This document shows positions 48,665-57,162 of a stretch of 64,000 bases of DNA, piece by piece. Source of the stretch: Lachnospiraceae bacterium (GTDB taxonomy: Bacteria > Bacillota > Clostridia > Lachnospirales > Lachnospiraceae). Within the stretch, counting starts at the first letter, position 1. Every line of letters begins with the position of its first letter. The notes beneath the pieces were generated by a model. That model searched no databases and was not told where the DNA came from. It was given only the letters and a program-made list of their open reading frames with translations. The DNA is taken from the NCBI GenBank assembly GCA_910574865.1, contig CAJTDN010000006.1:248001-312000 (forward strand), in the 5' to 3' direction. Position numbers and translations under genes: made by a program.

Positions 48665-49579
48665 TCATCCCCGCGCCATTTTCTGGTATTTCATGGGAGA
48701 AACGCCGTATTCCGACTTAAACGCGCGGTAAAAGGCCGAGTATTCGGAAAATCCCACCGCCAGGCTCACCTGCTCCATCGAATACCCCTTGTGGATTAAA
48801 TTTTTCGCCTCCGCCAGGCGGCGTTGCGTGACGCACTTGTAAAAGCCCGTCTTCAATTCCCGTTGGAAAAGATGGGTGAGGGTGCTCTCGCTGACGTGGA
48901 AGTGCTGCGCGGTCGCGCCGACGGACAGTTTGCCGTCCAAATTGTCCTGGATGTATTCAAGCACCTTTTCCAAAAGTTCCTCGCTCTGCGAGGGACGTAC
49001 CGTGGCCGAGTCGTGCGTCGCCCTTGCCAGGTGCGCGACGAGCTGCGCCGTATTGCCCCCGAGGCACACTTCCCAGCCGGGGGCCTGCGCTTCCGCCTCC
49101 TTGACCCCCGTACAAAAATATCGGGAAAGATATTCCCACTTCGTGCCCGCCGTATGGAGGACGGCGGCTTCCTGAAAATCGGCCAGCACGGAATTCGCGT
49201 GGTTCAGGATGTTTGCAAAGGCGGCGCTGATCCAGATGACGTAACGCTCGTACGGCATCTCCAGCGGGTTCGCCAGGATGGGGCTGTGGATGATGCCGGG
49301 CGGGATGATGATAATGTCGCCGGTACCGACCTGGTAGCGGCGGACTCCCAACAAATAGGTAAGGCTGCCCTGCACGCAATAAATCATCTCGTAAAACATG
49401 TGGCTGTGCTGCTCCATGTAATCCGCCAAATAGCTGATGTCCTGGTGGGAGTCCACCAGGGCGGAATCCATCTCCGTTTCTTGGTAAATGTTCCCCAGAC
49501 CCATGGAATAGGACTTTTTCCGTATGTCGTCCCTGGACATGCCGGGTGTGAAACACTGGATCATCTCGCTTCTTTTCAT
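48665..49579 (-). CDS. AraC-family transcriptional regulator
   Basis: 304 aa: cupin sensor (QHSHMFYEMIYCVQG, GDIIIIPPGIIHSP near residue 90) and two helix-turn-helix motifs (LSVGATAQHFHVSESTLTHLFQ and MEQVSLAVGFSEYSAFYRAFK), ending VSPMKYQKM. GAGGG is ~7 nt before ATG 49579. It is divergent from a GPH symporter-creatininase pair and probably controls it. The inducer is unknown. Confidence 0.9.
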   Translation of the reverse strand: MKRSEMIQCFTPGMSRDDIRKKSYSMGLGNIYQETEMDSALVDSHQDISYLADYMEQHSHMFYEMIYCVQGSLTYLLGVRRYQVGTGDIIIIPPGIIHSPILANPLEMPYERYVIWISAAFANILNHANSVLADFQEAAVLHTAGTKWEYLSRYFCTGVKEAEAQAPGWEVCLGGNTAQLVAHLARATHDSATVRPSQSEELLEKVLEYIQDNLDGKLSVGATAQHFHVSESTLTHLFQRELKTGFYKCVTQRRLAEAKNLIHKGYSMEQVSLAVGFSEYSAFYRAFKSEYGVSPMKYQKMARG

Positions 49580-49736
49580 CGTTTTTCCCTCGTTTTGCTT
49601 TCTGCATTTTCTTTTATGTAGCGTAACACATGCTTGCCAGATTTGCAAGGAAAAGTGCCGAAATCTCAATTACATTTCGAAAAAGTTTTGTGTAAAATAA
49701 CAATAAGTAAAAAATACATGGAAGGGAGATACACCA

Positions 49737-51152
49737 ATGAAAAAAACGCAAAAAAATTCTTCTGGTGGATTGACAAAGAAGCATCTGGTAGGTTATGCTT
49801 TGGGTGATTTGGGGGGATGCATGACCTTCGCCCTGATGGGGGCCATGGTCACCCGCTATTACACCAACGTGTTGAAGGTTGACACGTTCGTCCTGGCCAT
49901 TTTGCTGGCCGTGTGGAACATCTGGGATGCCGTCAACGACCCGATGATGGGGGCTCTGATGGACAAGATGTTCGCCAAGAAACAGCATTCGCAGGGGAAG
50001 TTCCGCCCGTGGCTGCTGCGCGCCACGCCTTTGCTGGCCATCACGTCCATCGTGTTCTGGACCGTGCCCACCTTCTTTGAAGGGACGGCCATGATTTGTG
50101 TCTTGTTTATTTGCAAGATTTTGTACGAGGGGTGCTACACGATGTTCAACATTCCCATGGGCGCACTGCTTTCGGCCATGGCCAACACCGACGAGGAGAG
50201 GGCGGCGTTGTCCTCGGCCAGGGGATTTGGCGGCACGATTGGCAACATGGTTCCGATGATTCTGTTTCCAATCTTGCTGCAAATATTCGGGGACAGCAAT
50301 TCCGTCGGCTACAGCGCCGGGGCGACGGTTTGCGCGTTGATTGGGGCCGTGTTCTGCTTTTTGCATTACCGGTGGACGACGGAGCGCAATATCGTTGAAA
50401 ATACGCCCGAGGAGGCGAAAAGCATCAAGCTGACCGACATTTTCCAGGTGTTTCGGAAGAACCGGGCGTTCCTGGCGCTTTGCATCCACGGCATTTGTAT
50501 TTGCACCAACCAATACGTGAGCCAGACGCTGGGAAGCTACATGTACGCCGACGTGCTGGGAAATATCGGTATGATGAGCCTTGCCTCCATGCTGACGATG
50601 CCGATCATGTTCGTCACCTTGATTGTCTCGCCGAAGATTGCCAAGAAGATCGGGCTTGAAAACATGATCCGCATCGGCCTGCTGCTTGGCTGCTTGTTGA
50701 GTTTTGCCTTGTTCTGCATGCACATGCTGTTTGCGGTGCCGGCACTCGTGCACATGATTTGGGTAAGCGTCGCCTCCGCGTTTTCGAGCGTTTCCATTTA
50801 CATGCAGTGGGGGCTCGTGGGCGAGGCCATCGACTACAATGAATACCTGACCGGCAAGCGTACCGAGGGTTCGATTTACGGGACGTTCAACTTGAGCCGC
50901 CGCATTGGGCAGACCATCGGCAATTCGGCTGCCGTCCTGATGTTGGGATGGATTGGTTACGACACCGCCGTGGCAAGTGCCGGGGGCGTTCAGGCGGCCT
51001 CCGTCATCACCGGCATCAAGGTGCTGTGCGTGCTGCTGCCCGCGATTTTCTCCCTGGGAAGCTGGGCGGCGTTCAAATTTGTCTGGAACATCACCCCGGA
51101 GGTGCGCGAGAAGGTATCCGACTTCTACGCGGCGAAGAAGGAGCAGGGCTAG
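49737..51152 (+). CDS. GPH-family sugar:cation symporter
   Basis: 471-aa 12-helix MFS transporter. GPH features: KKHLVGYALGDLGGCMTFALMG at the start, NIWDAVNDPMMGALMDKM with RPWLLRATPL after it, and IDYNEYLTGKRTEGSIYGTF in the second half. GGAAGGGAGA precedes the ATG. It is divergent from the AraC gene at 48665 and followed by a creatininase-family hydrolase 129 nt later. It likely imports a glycoside or amidic sugar derivative. A GTGCCAAATTGTGAGC repeat related to the GTTAC family lies directly after the stop. Confidence 0.9.
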   Translation: MKKTQKNSSGGLTKKHLVGYALGDLGGCMTFALMGAMVTRYYTNVLKVDTFVLAILLAVWNIWDAVNDPMMGALMDKMFAKKQHSQGKFRPWLLRATPLLAITSIVFWTVPTFFEGTAMICVLFICKILYEGCYTMFNIPMGALLSAMANTDEERAALSSARGFGGTIGNMVPMILFPILLQIFGDSNSVGYSAGATVCALIGAVFCFLHYRWTTERNIVENTPEEAKSIKLTDIFQVFRKNRAFLALCIHGICICTNQYVSQTLGSYMYADVLGNIGMMSLASMLTMPIMFVTLIVSPKIAKKIGLENMIRIGLLLGCLLSFALFCMHMLFAVPALVHMIWVSVASAFSSVSIYMQWGLVGEAIDYNEYLTGKRTEGSIYGTFNLSRRIGQTIGNSAAVLMLGWIGYDTAVASAGGVQAASVITGIKVLCVLLPAIFSLGSWAAFKFVWNITPEVREKVSDFYAAKKEQG

Positions 51153-51281
51153 TATAATCCGCGCTGGCGCGGTGCCAAATTGTGAGCAAGGTGATATTGC
51201 GATTCCCCGGCCGGCCGCCAGGACGGCGGGGAGTGAAATGGAATTGGAAAAAGATTCATACCAGGAAAGGAGCGACATCTT

Positions 51282-52160
51282 ATGGAACTGCGTACCCGTA
51301 TCCTGCCCAAAATGCTGAATGGCGAGGTGCAGGAATACCTGAAACAAAACGATATTGTTATCGTGCCCGTGGGCACGGTGGAAATGCATGGCGGCCTGCC
51401 GCTGGACGTCGAGACGAACATCAGCGAGGCGGTGGGACTCAAGATGGCGGAGGCTTGTGACGGCCTGCTGTTGACCGGACTGCAGTACTTTTACGCGGGC
51501 GCGACCGCGTCCGGCCGGGGGACGGTACAAGTATCCGTCCGCCAGGGAATTGATTATTTGGGGGCCGTTGCCAGGAGCCTTTTGCGCCAGGGCTTCAAGC
51601 GGCAGGTTTATTTAAGCCTTCACGGACCCGCCCACATGACGGTCGGCCCCATGGTGCGCGATTTTTACGACGAGACGGGCGTGCCGATTTTGTACCTGGA
51701 CATGACGATGCAAATGTTTGGCCAGGCGAAGGACTTGTTCCAGGCGGATTCCCTTGGAAAGGATCCGAAAGCGTTCATGAAGCTTTTGGATTCCATGTTC
51801 GTGGGCGCGTACCAGATCATGGGGAGGCTTGGGGACGTTCCGCTGACGACGGAGTATGACGTTGCCATCGGGCAGAGTTGCGCCCCCTTTAACGATATCC
51901 TGAACCTGGCCTACCAAAGCTCGGCGGTCGGATATTGTTTCGGGGAAAATACGGACCACGTGCCGACCACGGCCATCCCGGACGAGAAGACAAGGCAGGA
52001 GATGGCGGACAAGGGCCAGGAATTGATCGAGGAGCTGGTCAGGCGGCTTGACATGCCGCATGTCGTGGAACAATTGCGAAGACTGGAGCAATATGGTTTG
52101 GAAAATGAGGAGAAATATCCGTGGATGCCCAGCGCGTATAATAAGAAACGTGAGAAATAG
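51282..52160 (+). CDS. Creatininase-family amidohydrolase
   Basis: 292-aa member of the creatininase/ArfB/MftE family of metal-dependent amidohydrolases. The metal-binding N-terminal motif is GTVEMHGGLPLDVETN (Glu, His, Asp), and a further His lies in SLHGPAHM. Members hydrolyse cyclic or linear amides (creatinine, formamidopyrimidines). Placed behind an AraC-controlled symporter, it may cleave an amidic or glycosylated nutrient taken up by that transporter. AGGAAAGGAG is upstream of the ATG. A strong terminator follows at 52215. Confidence 0.85.
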   Translation: MELRTRILPKMLNGEVQEYLKQNDIVIVPVGTVEMHGGLPLDVETNISEAVGLKMAEACDGLLLTGLQYFYAGATASGRGTVQVSVRQGIDYLGAVARSLLRQGFKRQVYLSLHGPAHMTVGPMVRDFYDETGVPILYLDMTMQMFGQAKDLFQADSLGKDPKAFMKLLDSMFVGAYQIMGRLGDVPLTTEYDVAIGQSCAPFNDILNLAYQSSAVGYCFGENTDHVPTTAIPDEKTRQEMADKGQELIEELVRRLDMPHVVEQLRRLEQYGLENEEKYPWMPSAYNKKREK

Positions 52161-52214
52161 AGGGCGGTGGAAGAGACGGGAATACCCCGTGCATCATAAA
52201 GTCAAAACAAGGAG

Positions 52215-52250
52215 GCTGGAGACCGGTAAAGGTCTCTGGCTTTTGCTTTT
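52215..52250 (+). terminator. Terminator of the symporter-creatininase operon
   Basis: GCTGGAGACC/GGTCTCTGGC 10-bp stem (two G-U), loop GGTAAA, tail TTTTGCTTTT. Confidence 0.85.
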
Positions 52251-52479
52251 AGGCCAATGCAAAATAAAACATAATACGAATGAAATTGTGAAAAATCCGT
52301 AAAAATATTGATATAGAATTGTAAAAACGGTATGTTATAAAAAAAGAGGCGGTAGCGTCGGTACAATTTAAAGTGAAAAATGTAGCTTCCATTTTCCTTT
52401 GAGGATGGCAAGGACAATTCGAAGACGGAAGTTTTCAAAATCCAATCCGACGCTTCGTTTGAGAAGGATTGTTTTAGCG

Positions 52480-52583
52480 GGGGGTGTCGGGAAATGACTG
52501 CAGGCCCACAATATATGCCGTGGTGAATATGGATTTGCCACCATATATTGTGGGTTTTCTGCATTACCCGACAGTCCCTTTGT
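52480..52583. repeat. 105-bp palindromic repeat, copy 2
   Basis: Same outer (GTGTCGGG/CCCGACA) and inner (CCCACAATATATG/CATATATTGTGGG) stems as 28760-28863, with differences mostly in the central loop. Confidence 0.85.
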
Positions 52584-52641
52584 ATTGTATAACGGGTCAT
52601 TCTTGGCTATAGGAGTGATGACGTGTTCTTTCACCGAAATT

Positions 52642-53643
52642 TCACCGAATCAAGTCATTTTGTACCGGCTGATAGAACAGCCGCCGTATTTCTTCCAAGT
52701 CCCTTGCTTGTCCGAGAACCCACATCAGCTTGGTGACGACCGCTTCCAGGGTCATGTTGTACGCCTCGATGACGGGATAGCGTTCCTTGACCTGCTTGCC
52801 CACCTGGTAGACCGACATGTCGCTGCCCTCGTAAGGCACCTGCGTCATCATCACGAACGCCCTTCCGCTGTCAATCCACCCGCCAATCGCACGGGCAAAA
52901 TCCCCGTCGCCGCCGCCCGGCAGGCCGCCCACCCCGAACGACTGGCAAATGACGGCCCGATAGTCGTCCTTGAGTTTATACAAGGCGTGGGGGGTCATTC
53001 CGGGAACCAGGGTGAGCAAAAGCACCCGTTCTTCCAGGTTGTCAAAAAAAAGCGGTTTCGCGCCGGATGGGTAGGATTTCGCGGCCAGGTAACGGATCAT
53101 CCTCCCGTCGCGGATGACGGCGATTTCCGGATAATCGACGCTGGAGAAGGCGTTGTAGCTTTTCGTCCGCTCCTTCCTCGCGCGCGTTCCCAGGATCACC
53201 TTTCCGTCAAACACGAGGCTGACGTCGTGGGACGCGTCGTCCGTCGCGTAGAGGAAGCTGTTTAATAGGTTCATGCGGGCGTCCGTGTCATTTAACGAGA
53301 TAGATTTCTGCGAGCCCGTAATGACGATGGGTTTCGGCGAATTTTGCACGAGGTAGGAGAGGGCCGCCGCCGTGTAGGCCATCGTGTCCGTGCCGTGCGT
53401 GATGACGAAGCCGTCGTAACGGTCGTAGTGTTCTTCGAGGGCGGCGCGGATTTCAAGCCAGTGGGCGGGGCAAATGTTCGTGCTGTCGAGATTCATCAAC
53501 TGCAGCGCCTCCACCTGGCAAAAAGAGCCGATTTCGGGAACATGGCACAAAATTTCCTCCGAGGTGATGCAGGGGGAGAGGCCGTGCCCGCCCTCGCGGG
53601 AGGCGATGGTGCCGCCCGTGGCCAACATTAAAATGCGCTTCAT
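52642..53643 (-). CDS. L-asparaginase
   Basis: 333-aa asparaginase converting asparagine to aspartate and ammonia. Nucleophile Thr in LATGGTIASREGG near residue 10, the second catalytic set in FVITHGTDTMAYTAAAL near 85, and Lys in VITGSQKS. There is no signal peptide, so it is cytoplasmic (type I-like). ATG 53643 has AAAGGAT upstream. It lies ~550 bp before glnA on the opposite strand; both handle nitrogen release or assimilation, though no shared promoter is seen. Confidence 0.92.
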   Translation of the reverse strand: MKRILMLATGGTIASREGGHGLSPCITSEEILCHVPEIGSFCQVEALQLMNLDSTNICPAHWLEIRAALEEHYDRYDGFVITHGTDTMAYTAAALSYLVQNSPKPIVITGSQKSISLNDTDARMNLLNSFLYATDDASHDVSLVFDGKVILGTRARKERTKSYNAFSSVDYPEIAVIRDGRMIRYLAAKSYPSGAKPLFFDNLEERVLLLTLVPGMTPHALYKLKDDYRAVICQSFGVGGLPGGGDGDFARAIGGWIDSGRAFVMMTQVPYEGSDMSVYQVGKQVKERYPVIEAYNMTLEAVVTKLMWVLGQARDLEEIRRLFYQPVQNDLIR

Positions 53644-53760
53644 AGAGATCCATCCTTTCGTAAAAACTATCTGTTTAAAGCATACTGGCACGACATGCGT
53701 TTGTCAACCGAAATTCATTTTCCACCCGTTTGACCTGGTCAGTTTCCGATTGCGTTTCAC

Positions 53761-53847
53761 ATGAGTAAATCCAGCATGTGCCAGAAATGCGGGCTTACGC
53801 CCAAAGAATATCGCAAGACGTGGGCGGCCTTGCCGCAACGATTTTAG
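53761..53847 (+). pseudogene. AraC C-terminal tail relic
   Basis: 28 codons, MSKSSMCQKCGLTPKEYRKTW then ALPQRF and stop: the end of an AraC protein (xxxGLTPxEYRKxW). Nothing upstream matches. Confidence 0.55.
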
Positions 53848-53898
53848 GGGGAATTGATTTTTTCCTTGATGAGGGAACAAAAAAATTTAAAACATTGT

Positions 53899-53927
53899 TT
53901 GACATTTGCATGTCATGCGGTTATAAT
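53899..53927 (+). promoter_or_regulatory. Sigma-A promoter of glnA
   Basis: TTGACA (53899-53904), 17-nt spacer, TATAAT (53922-53927): near consensus. Expected start at ~53934, giving a leader of ~255 nt. Confidence 0.85.
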
Positions 53928-53940
53928 ATCTTCGGAACAA

Positions 53941-53974
53941 GGGCGTTCTCTATAGGTGGAGAACGCCCGTTTTA
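53941..53974 (+). promoter_or_regulatory. ANTAR-type attenuator hairpin in the glnA leader
   Basis: GGGCGTTCTC/GAGAACGCCC perfect 10-bp stem. With a closing U-G pair the loop is AUAGGU: A at position 1 and G at position 4, the signature bound by ANTAR domains. GTTTTATG follows. The arms recur as CAAGAACGCC/GGCGTTCTTG at 54056-54078, so alternative pairing is possible. Confidence 0.65.
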
Positions 53975-54055
53975 TGCACATGGGACAGAAAGGCATATCA
54001 GATGGCAGGCGCACAAAGATGTATTTTGCCAGCATGGCTGACTTGTGCACCGCCG

Positions 54056-54138
54056 CAAGAACGCCGGTGGCGTTCTTGAAGCTGTTTACATAGCTTGTCC
54101 CGGCGCGACAAGTAGGGGGAAAATCGTCCCTACTCGAC
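54056..54138 (+). promoter_or_regulatory. Downstream hairpins of the glnA leader
   Basis: CAAGAACGCC-GGT-GGCGTTCTTG (54056-54078), CTTGTC/GACAAG (54094-54112) and AGTAGGG/CCCTACT (54111-54134). The first can pair with either arm of the attenuator at 53941. Confidence 0.6.
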
Positions 54139-54189
54139 AAAATGGGTATTTTATATGGTAATCAAGTTCGGGCGAAGGAGGCATGTGGG

Positions 54190-55524
54190 ATGCATCATTA
54201 TACAAGAAAAGAGATTTTGGAGATGGTGGAAGAGGAGGACGTGGGATTTATCCGGCTGCAGTTCACGGATATTTTCGGCACGATGAAGAACATGGCCATC
54301 ACGGTCGGCCAGCTTAAGCGGGCGCTTGACAATGACTGCGTGTTCGACGCGGCGGCAATCGAGGGGTTCGCGGATTGTGGCGGGGATACGGATCTTTATT
54401 TGTACCCCGATTTGAACACGTTCGAAATCTTTCCGTGGAGGCCGCAGCAGGGGAAGGTGGCACGGCTGATTTGCGACGTGTACCGGCCGGACGGCACACC
54501 GCTTCCCTGCGACCCGCGCAACATTTTAAAGAGGGAGGTCCTCAAGGCGGAAAAGATGGGATATGCGTTGAACGTCGGGCCGGAGTGCGAGTTTTTCTTG
54601 TTCCATTTGGATGACGACGGCCTGCCGACCACGATTACCCACGAGCAAGGCGGCTATTTTGACGTGGCGCCGCTGGATTTCGGGGAAAATGCCAGGCGCG
54701 ACATCGTTTTGACGCTCGAGGACATGGGATTTGAAATCGAAGGCTCCCACCACGAGATTGCGCCCGCCCAGCATGAGATTGACTTCCGTTTCGGGGAGGC
54801 CATGCAGACGGCGGACAGTATCATGACACTCAAGATGGTGGTCAAGACGATTGCCAAGCGTCACGGCCTGCACGCCACGTTCATGCCCAAGCCGAAAGCG
54901 GACTGCCACGGTTCAGGGATGCACGTGAACCTTTCCTTGTGGAAGGACGGGAAAAACAGGTTCCAGGACGACGCGGATGAGAACGGGCTAAGCCGGGAGG
55001 CGTATTATTTTCTAGGGGGATTGTTGAAGCACATGAAGGCCATCACGTGCATCGCCAATCCGACCGTCAACTCGTATAAGCGGTTCGTGCCCGGTTACGA
55101 GGCGCCGACGTACATCACGTGGTCGAAGAAGGCGAAAAGCCCGCTGGTGCGCGTCCCGGCCAGGAAGGGCGAGCGCACGCGGCTGGAGCTTCGCAGTCCC
55201 GATTCGGCGGCCAACCCGTATTTGACGCTGGCCGTGTTGCTGGCGGCGGGCATGGAAGGCATACAAAATCAAATCGAGCCGCCAAGAAGCGTGGACGAGG
55301 ACGTGCAGCGGATGCAAAAGGACGTGCGAAAAGGGCTTGGCATCGAAAGGCTGCCAAAAACCCTGGAGGAAGCGGTGTCGGAGTTGGAGCAAGACGACCT
55401 GGTCAAGAACGTGCTTGGCGAGAAATTGGCGGCGAAGCTCATCGTGTCATACCGAAAGGCGTATGAGGAGTACAACGTGCAGGTGACGGACTGGGAGTTG
55501 TCCAATTATCTGCACAGGCTGTAG
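54190..55524 (+). CDS. glnA: Glutamine synthetase, type I
   Basis: 444-aa GSI enzyme making glutamine from glutamate, ammonia and ATP, forming dodecamers in the cytoplasm. Sites: VGPECEFFLF (metal Glu), the DADSIMTLK region, the ATP site in KPKADCHGSGMHVNLSL, NPTVNSYKRFVPGYEAP, and the R-loop RLELRSPDSAANPYL. The adenylylation Tyr region of the beta type is absent, so this is the GSI-alpha style of Firmicutes. AAGGAGG is 8 nt before ATG 54190. The long leader has ANTAR-type attenuator features, and an ANTAR regulator follows 107 nt downstream. Confidence 0.95.
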   Translation: MHHYTRKEILEMVEEEDVGFIRLQFTDIFGTMKNMAITVGQLKRALDNDCVFDAAAIEGFADCGGDTDLYLYPDLNTFEIFPWRPQQGKVARLICDVYRPDGTPLPCDPRNILKREVLKAEKMGYALNVGPECEFFLFHLDDDGLPTTITHEQGGYFDVAPLDFGENARRDIVLTLEDMGFEIEGSHHEIAPAQHEIDFRFGEAMQTADSIMTLKMVVKTIAKRHGLHATFMPKPKADCHGSGMHVNLSLWKDGKNRFQDDADENGLSREAYYFLGGLLKHMKAITCIANPTVNSYKRFVPGYEAPTYITWSKKAKSPLVRVPARKGERTRLELRSPDSAANPYLTLAVLLAAGMEGIQNQIEPPRSVDEDVQRMQKDVRKGLGIERLPKTLEEAVSELEQDDLVKNVLGEKLAAKLIVSYRKAYEEYNVQVTDWELSNYLHRL

Positions 55525-55631
55525 GGCCATGCCGGGGTGTTCTGAAAATGGACGCGCGTCGTGGCGCGTGGCTCGTTTGGACACGGCGGGCCGGCGGCCA
55601 TGGACGAAAATGACGGGAGGTGTGGGCTGGC

Positions 55632-56180
55632 GTGAATGACATTGTCGTCGTATTTCCGAAAAAGGAAGTCGCAATCAATATTCGCAATGTCCTGGTGCGC
55701 GGCGGCATTGACGTGTACGGGGTCTGCACCACGGGCGCGCAGGTGTTGCAGGCGATTGACAATCTGGACGAGGGCGTCATCATCTGCGGTTATCGCCTGA
55801 AGGACATGGTTTATACGCAATTGCGGGAGAGCGTGCCGGAGTCGTTCGAGCTGCTGTTAATCGCCTCGGCGGACAAATGGAGCCGGGAACTGGCCGAGGG
55901 CGTGGTGGGCCTAAGCCAGCCGTTCAAGGTTTATGACTTGATAAACACCGTGGAAATGATGCTAAAGGCCCAGCAGCGGCGGCGCAGGAAACGCCGCGAG
56001 GAGGCGAAGCGGAGGAATCCGGCACAGCGTGCCGTCATTGAAAAGGCCAAGTCGCTTTTGATGGAGCGAAACAATTTGACAGAGGAAGAGGCGCACCGCT
56101 ATCTGCAGAAAAACAGCATGGAGAGTGGCACCAACATGTTGGAGACGGCGCGGATGGTGCTGACGATCATGGGAGAATAA
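55632..56180 (+). CDS. ANTAR response regulator (NasT/AmiR-like)
   Basis: 182 aa. An N-terminal CheY-like domain (NDIVVVFPKKEVAINIRNVLV, VIICGYRLKDM) lacks the usual phosphoacceptor Asp: the position after the third strand reads CGY. A coiled-coil linker of Arg/Lys (QQRRRRKRREEAKRR) leads to the C-terminal ANTAR domain (IEKAKSLLMERNNLTEEEAHRYLQ...ARMVL), which binds paired RNA hexaloops and prevents termination. The start is GTG with GGGAGG ~11 nt upstream. Probable targets are the glnA and amtB leaders in this window. Its signal input is unknown; no histidine kinase is nearby. Confidence 0.9.
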   Translation: MNDIVVVFPKKEVAINIRNVLVRGGIDVYGVCTTGAQVLQAIDNLDEGVIICGYRLKDMVYTQLRESVPESFELLLIASADKWSRELAEGVVGLSQPFKVYDLINTVEMMLKAQQRRRRKRREEAKRRNPAQRAVIEKAKSLLMERNNLTEEEAHRYLQKNSMESGTNMLETARMVLTIMGE

Positions 56181-56216
56181 GCGGTATCGGCGCGGTGTTG
56201 TTTGCGCGGGTAACGG

Positions 56217-56245
56217 GCCAAAGTCATGCTTGCATGAACTTGGCG
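56217..56245. repeat. GCCAAAGTCATGCTTGCATG hairpin
   Basis: Short copy of the core of the dispersed CATGCTTGCATG repeat; the same 28-mer with few changes is at 23459-23486. Confidence 0.7.
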
Positions 56246-56267
56246 AAAATGATGGGAGAATGATTGT

Positions 56268-57104
56268 ATGAAGTTTACAAAAATGCAGGGCTTGGGCAAT
56301 GATTACGTGTACGTAAATTGCTTTGAGGAAAAAGTGGAGAATCCGTCCGAGGTGGCAATACGGGTGAGCGATCGGCATTTCGGCATCGGATCGGACGGGC
56401 TGATTTTAATCAAGCCGTCAAGCGTGGCGGATTTTGAGATGGAGATGTACAACGCGGACGGCTCGCGCGGGGAAATGTGCGGGAACGGCATCCGCTGCGT
56501 GGCGAAGTACGTCTATGATTATGGATTGACGGACAAGACGGGCATTTCCGTGGAGACGCTGGGCGGAATCAAGTACCTGGAATTGACCGTGGAAGAGGGA
56601 AAGGTGAAGCTGGTGAAAGTGGACATGGGAAGGCCGGAGTTAAGCCCGGCGCGGATTCCGGTCGTCGCGAGGGGGGATGCCGCCATCGACGAGCCAATCA
56701 AGGTGGGCGATGCGACGTACCGCATGACCTGCGTGTCGATGGGGAATCCGCACGCGGTCGTCTTCGTCGATGACGTGGACGGCCTGCCAATCGAGAAAAT
56801 CGGTCCGCTGTTTGAAAACCATGGGCGGTTTCCACGGCGGGTAAACACGGAATTTGTAAAGGTGGTGGATGAAAATACCGTGCAGATGCGCGTATGGGAG
56901 CGCGGCTCTGCGGAGACGCTGGCCTGCGGGACGGGAGCCTGCGCGGTGGCAGTGGCTTGCAGCTTAAACGGCCTTACGGGGGACGAGGTGACGGTAAAAC
57001 TTCTCGGCGGCGACTTGCAGGTTCACTGGGACAAGGAAAGAGATGCCGTGTTTATGACGGGGCCGGCCGAGGTCGTGTTTGACGGGACGTGGGAGAAGGC
57101 GTGA
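56268..57104 (+). CDS. dapF: Diaminopimelate epimerase
   Basis: 278-aa epimerase converting LL- to meso-diaminopimelate for lysine and peptidoglycan. The two catalytic Cys are in MCGNGIRC and [10 protein letters not shown], and the start [12 protein letters not shown] and [11 protein letters not shown] are typical. A preceding ANTAR gene ends 87 nt upstream, with a repeat hairpin between. It is followed after 58 nt by dapL, whose product is its substrate, so both are cotranscribed. Confidence 0.95.
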   Translation: MKFTKMQGLGNDYVYVNCFEEKVENPSEVAIRVSDRHFGIGSDGLILIKPSSVADFEMEMYNADGSRGEMCGNGIRCVAKYVYDYGLTDKTGISVETLGGIKYLELTVEEGKVKLVKVDMGRPELSPARIPVVARGDAAIDEPIKVGDATYRMTCVSMGNPHAVVFVDDVDGLPIEKIGPLFENHGRFPRRVNTEFVKVVDENTVQMRVWERGSAETLACGTGACAVAVACSLNGLTGDEVTVKLLGGDLQVHWDKERDAVFMTGPAEVVFDGTWEKA

Positions 57105-57162
57105 CAGGGCGCGTCGGCAGGGATGGATTCAAACGGAAAAGGAAAGAGAGGGAATACGGACG

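Larger units (their letters stand above)
52161..52641. other. Intergenic region, 481 bp
   Basis: Holds the terminator at 52215-52250, an AT-rich stretch with one TAGCGTCGGTACAAT element near 52350, and the second copy of the 105-bp palindrome (52480-52583). No gene recognised. Confidence 0.5.

Noticed and set aside
49614-51530. 638-codon minus-strand open frame opposite the GPH symporter
   Set aside because: It is the shadow of the GC-rich plus-strand gene, rich in His/Arg/Gln and with no recognisable domain. The plus strand has a clear transporter and ribosome binding site.
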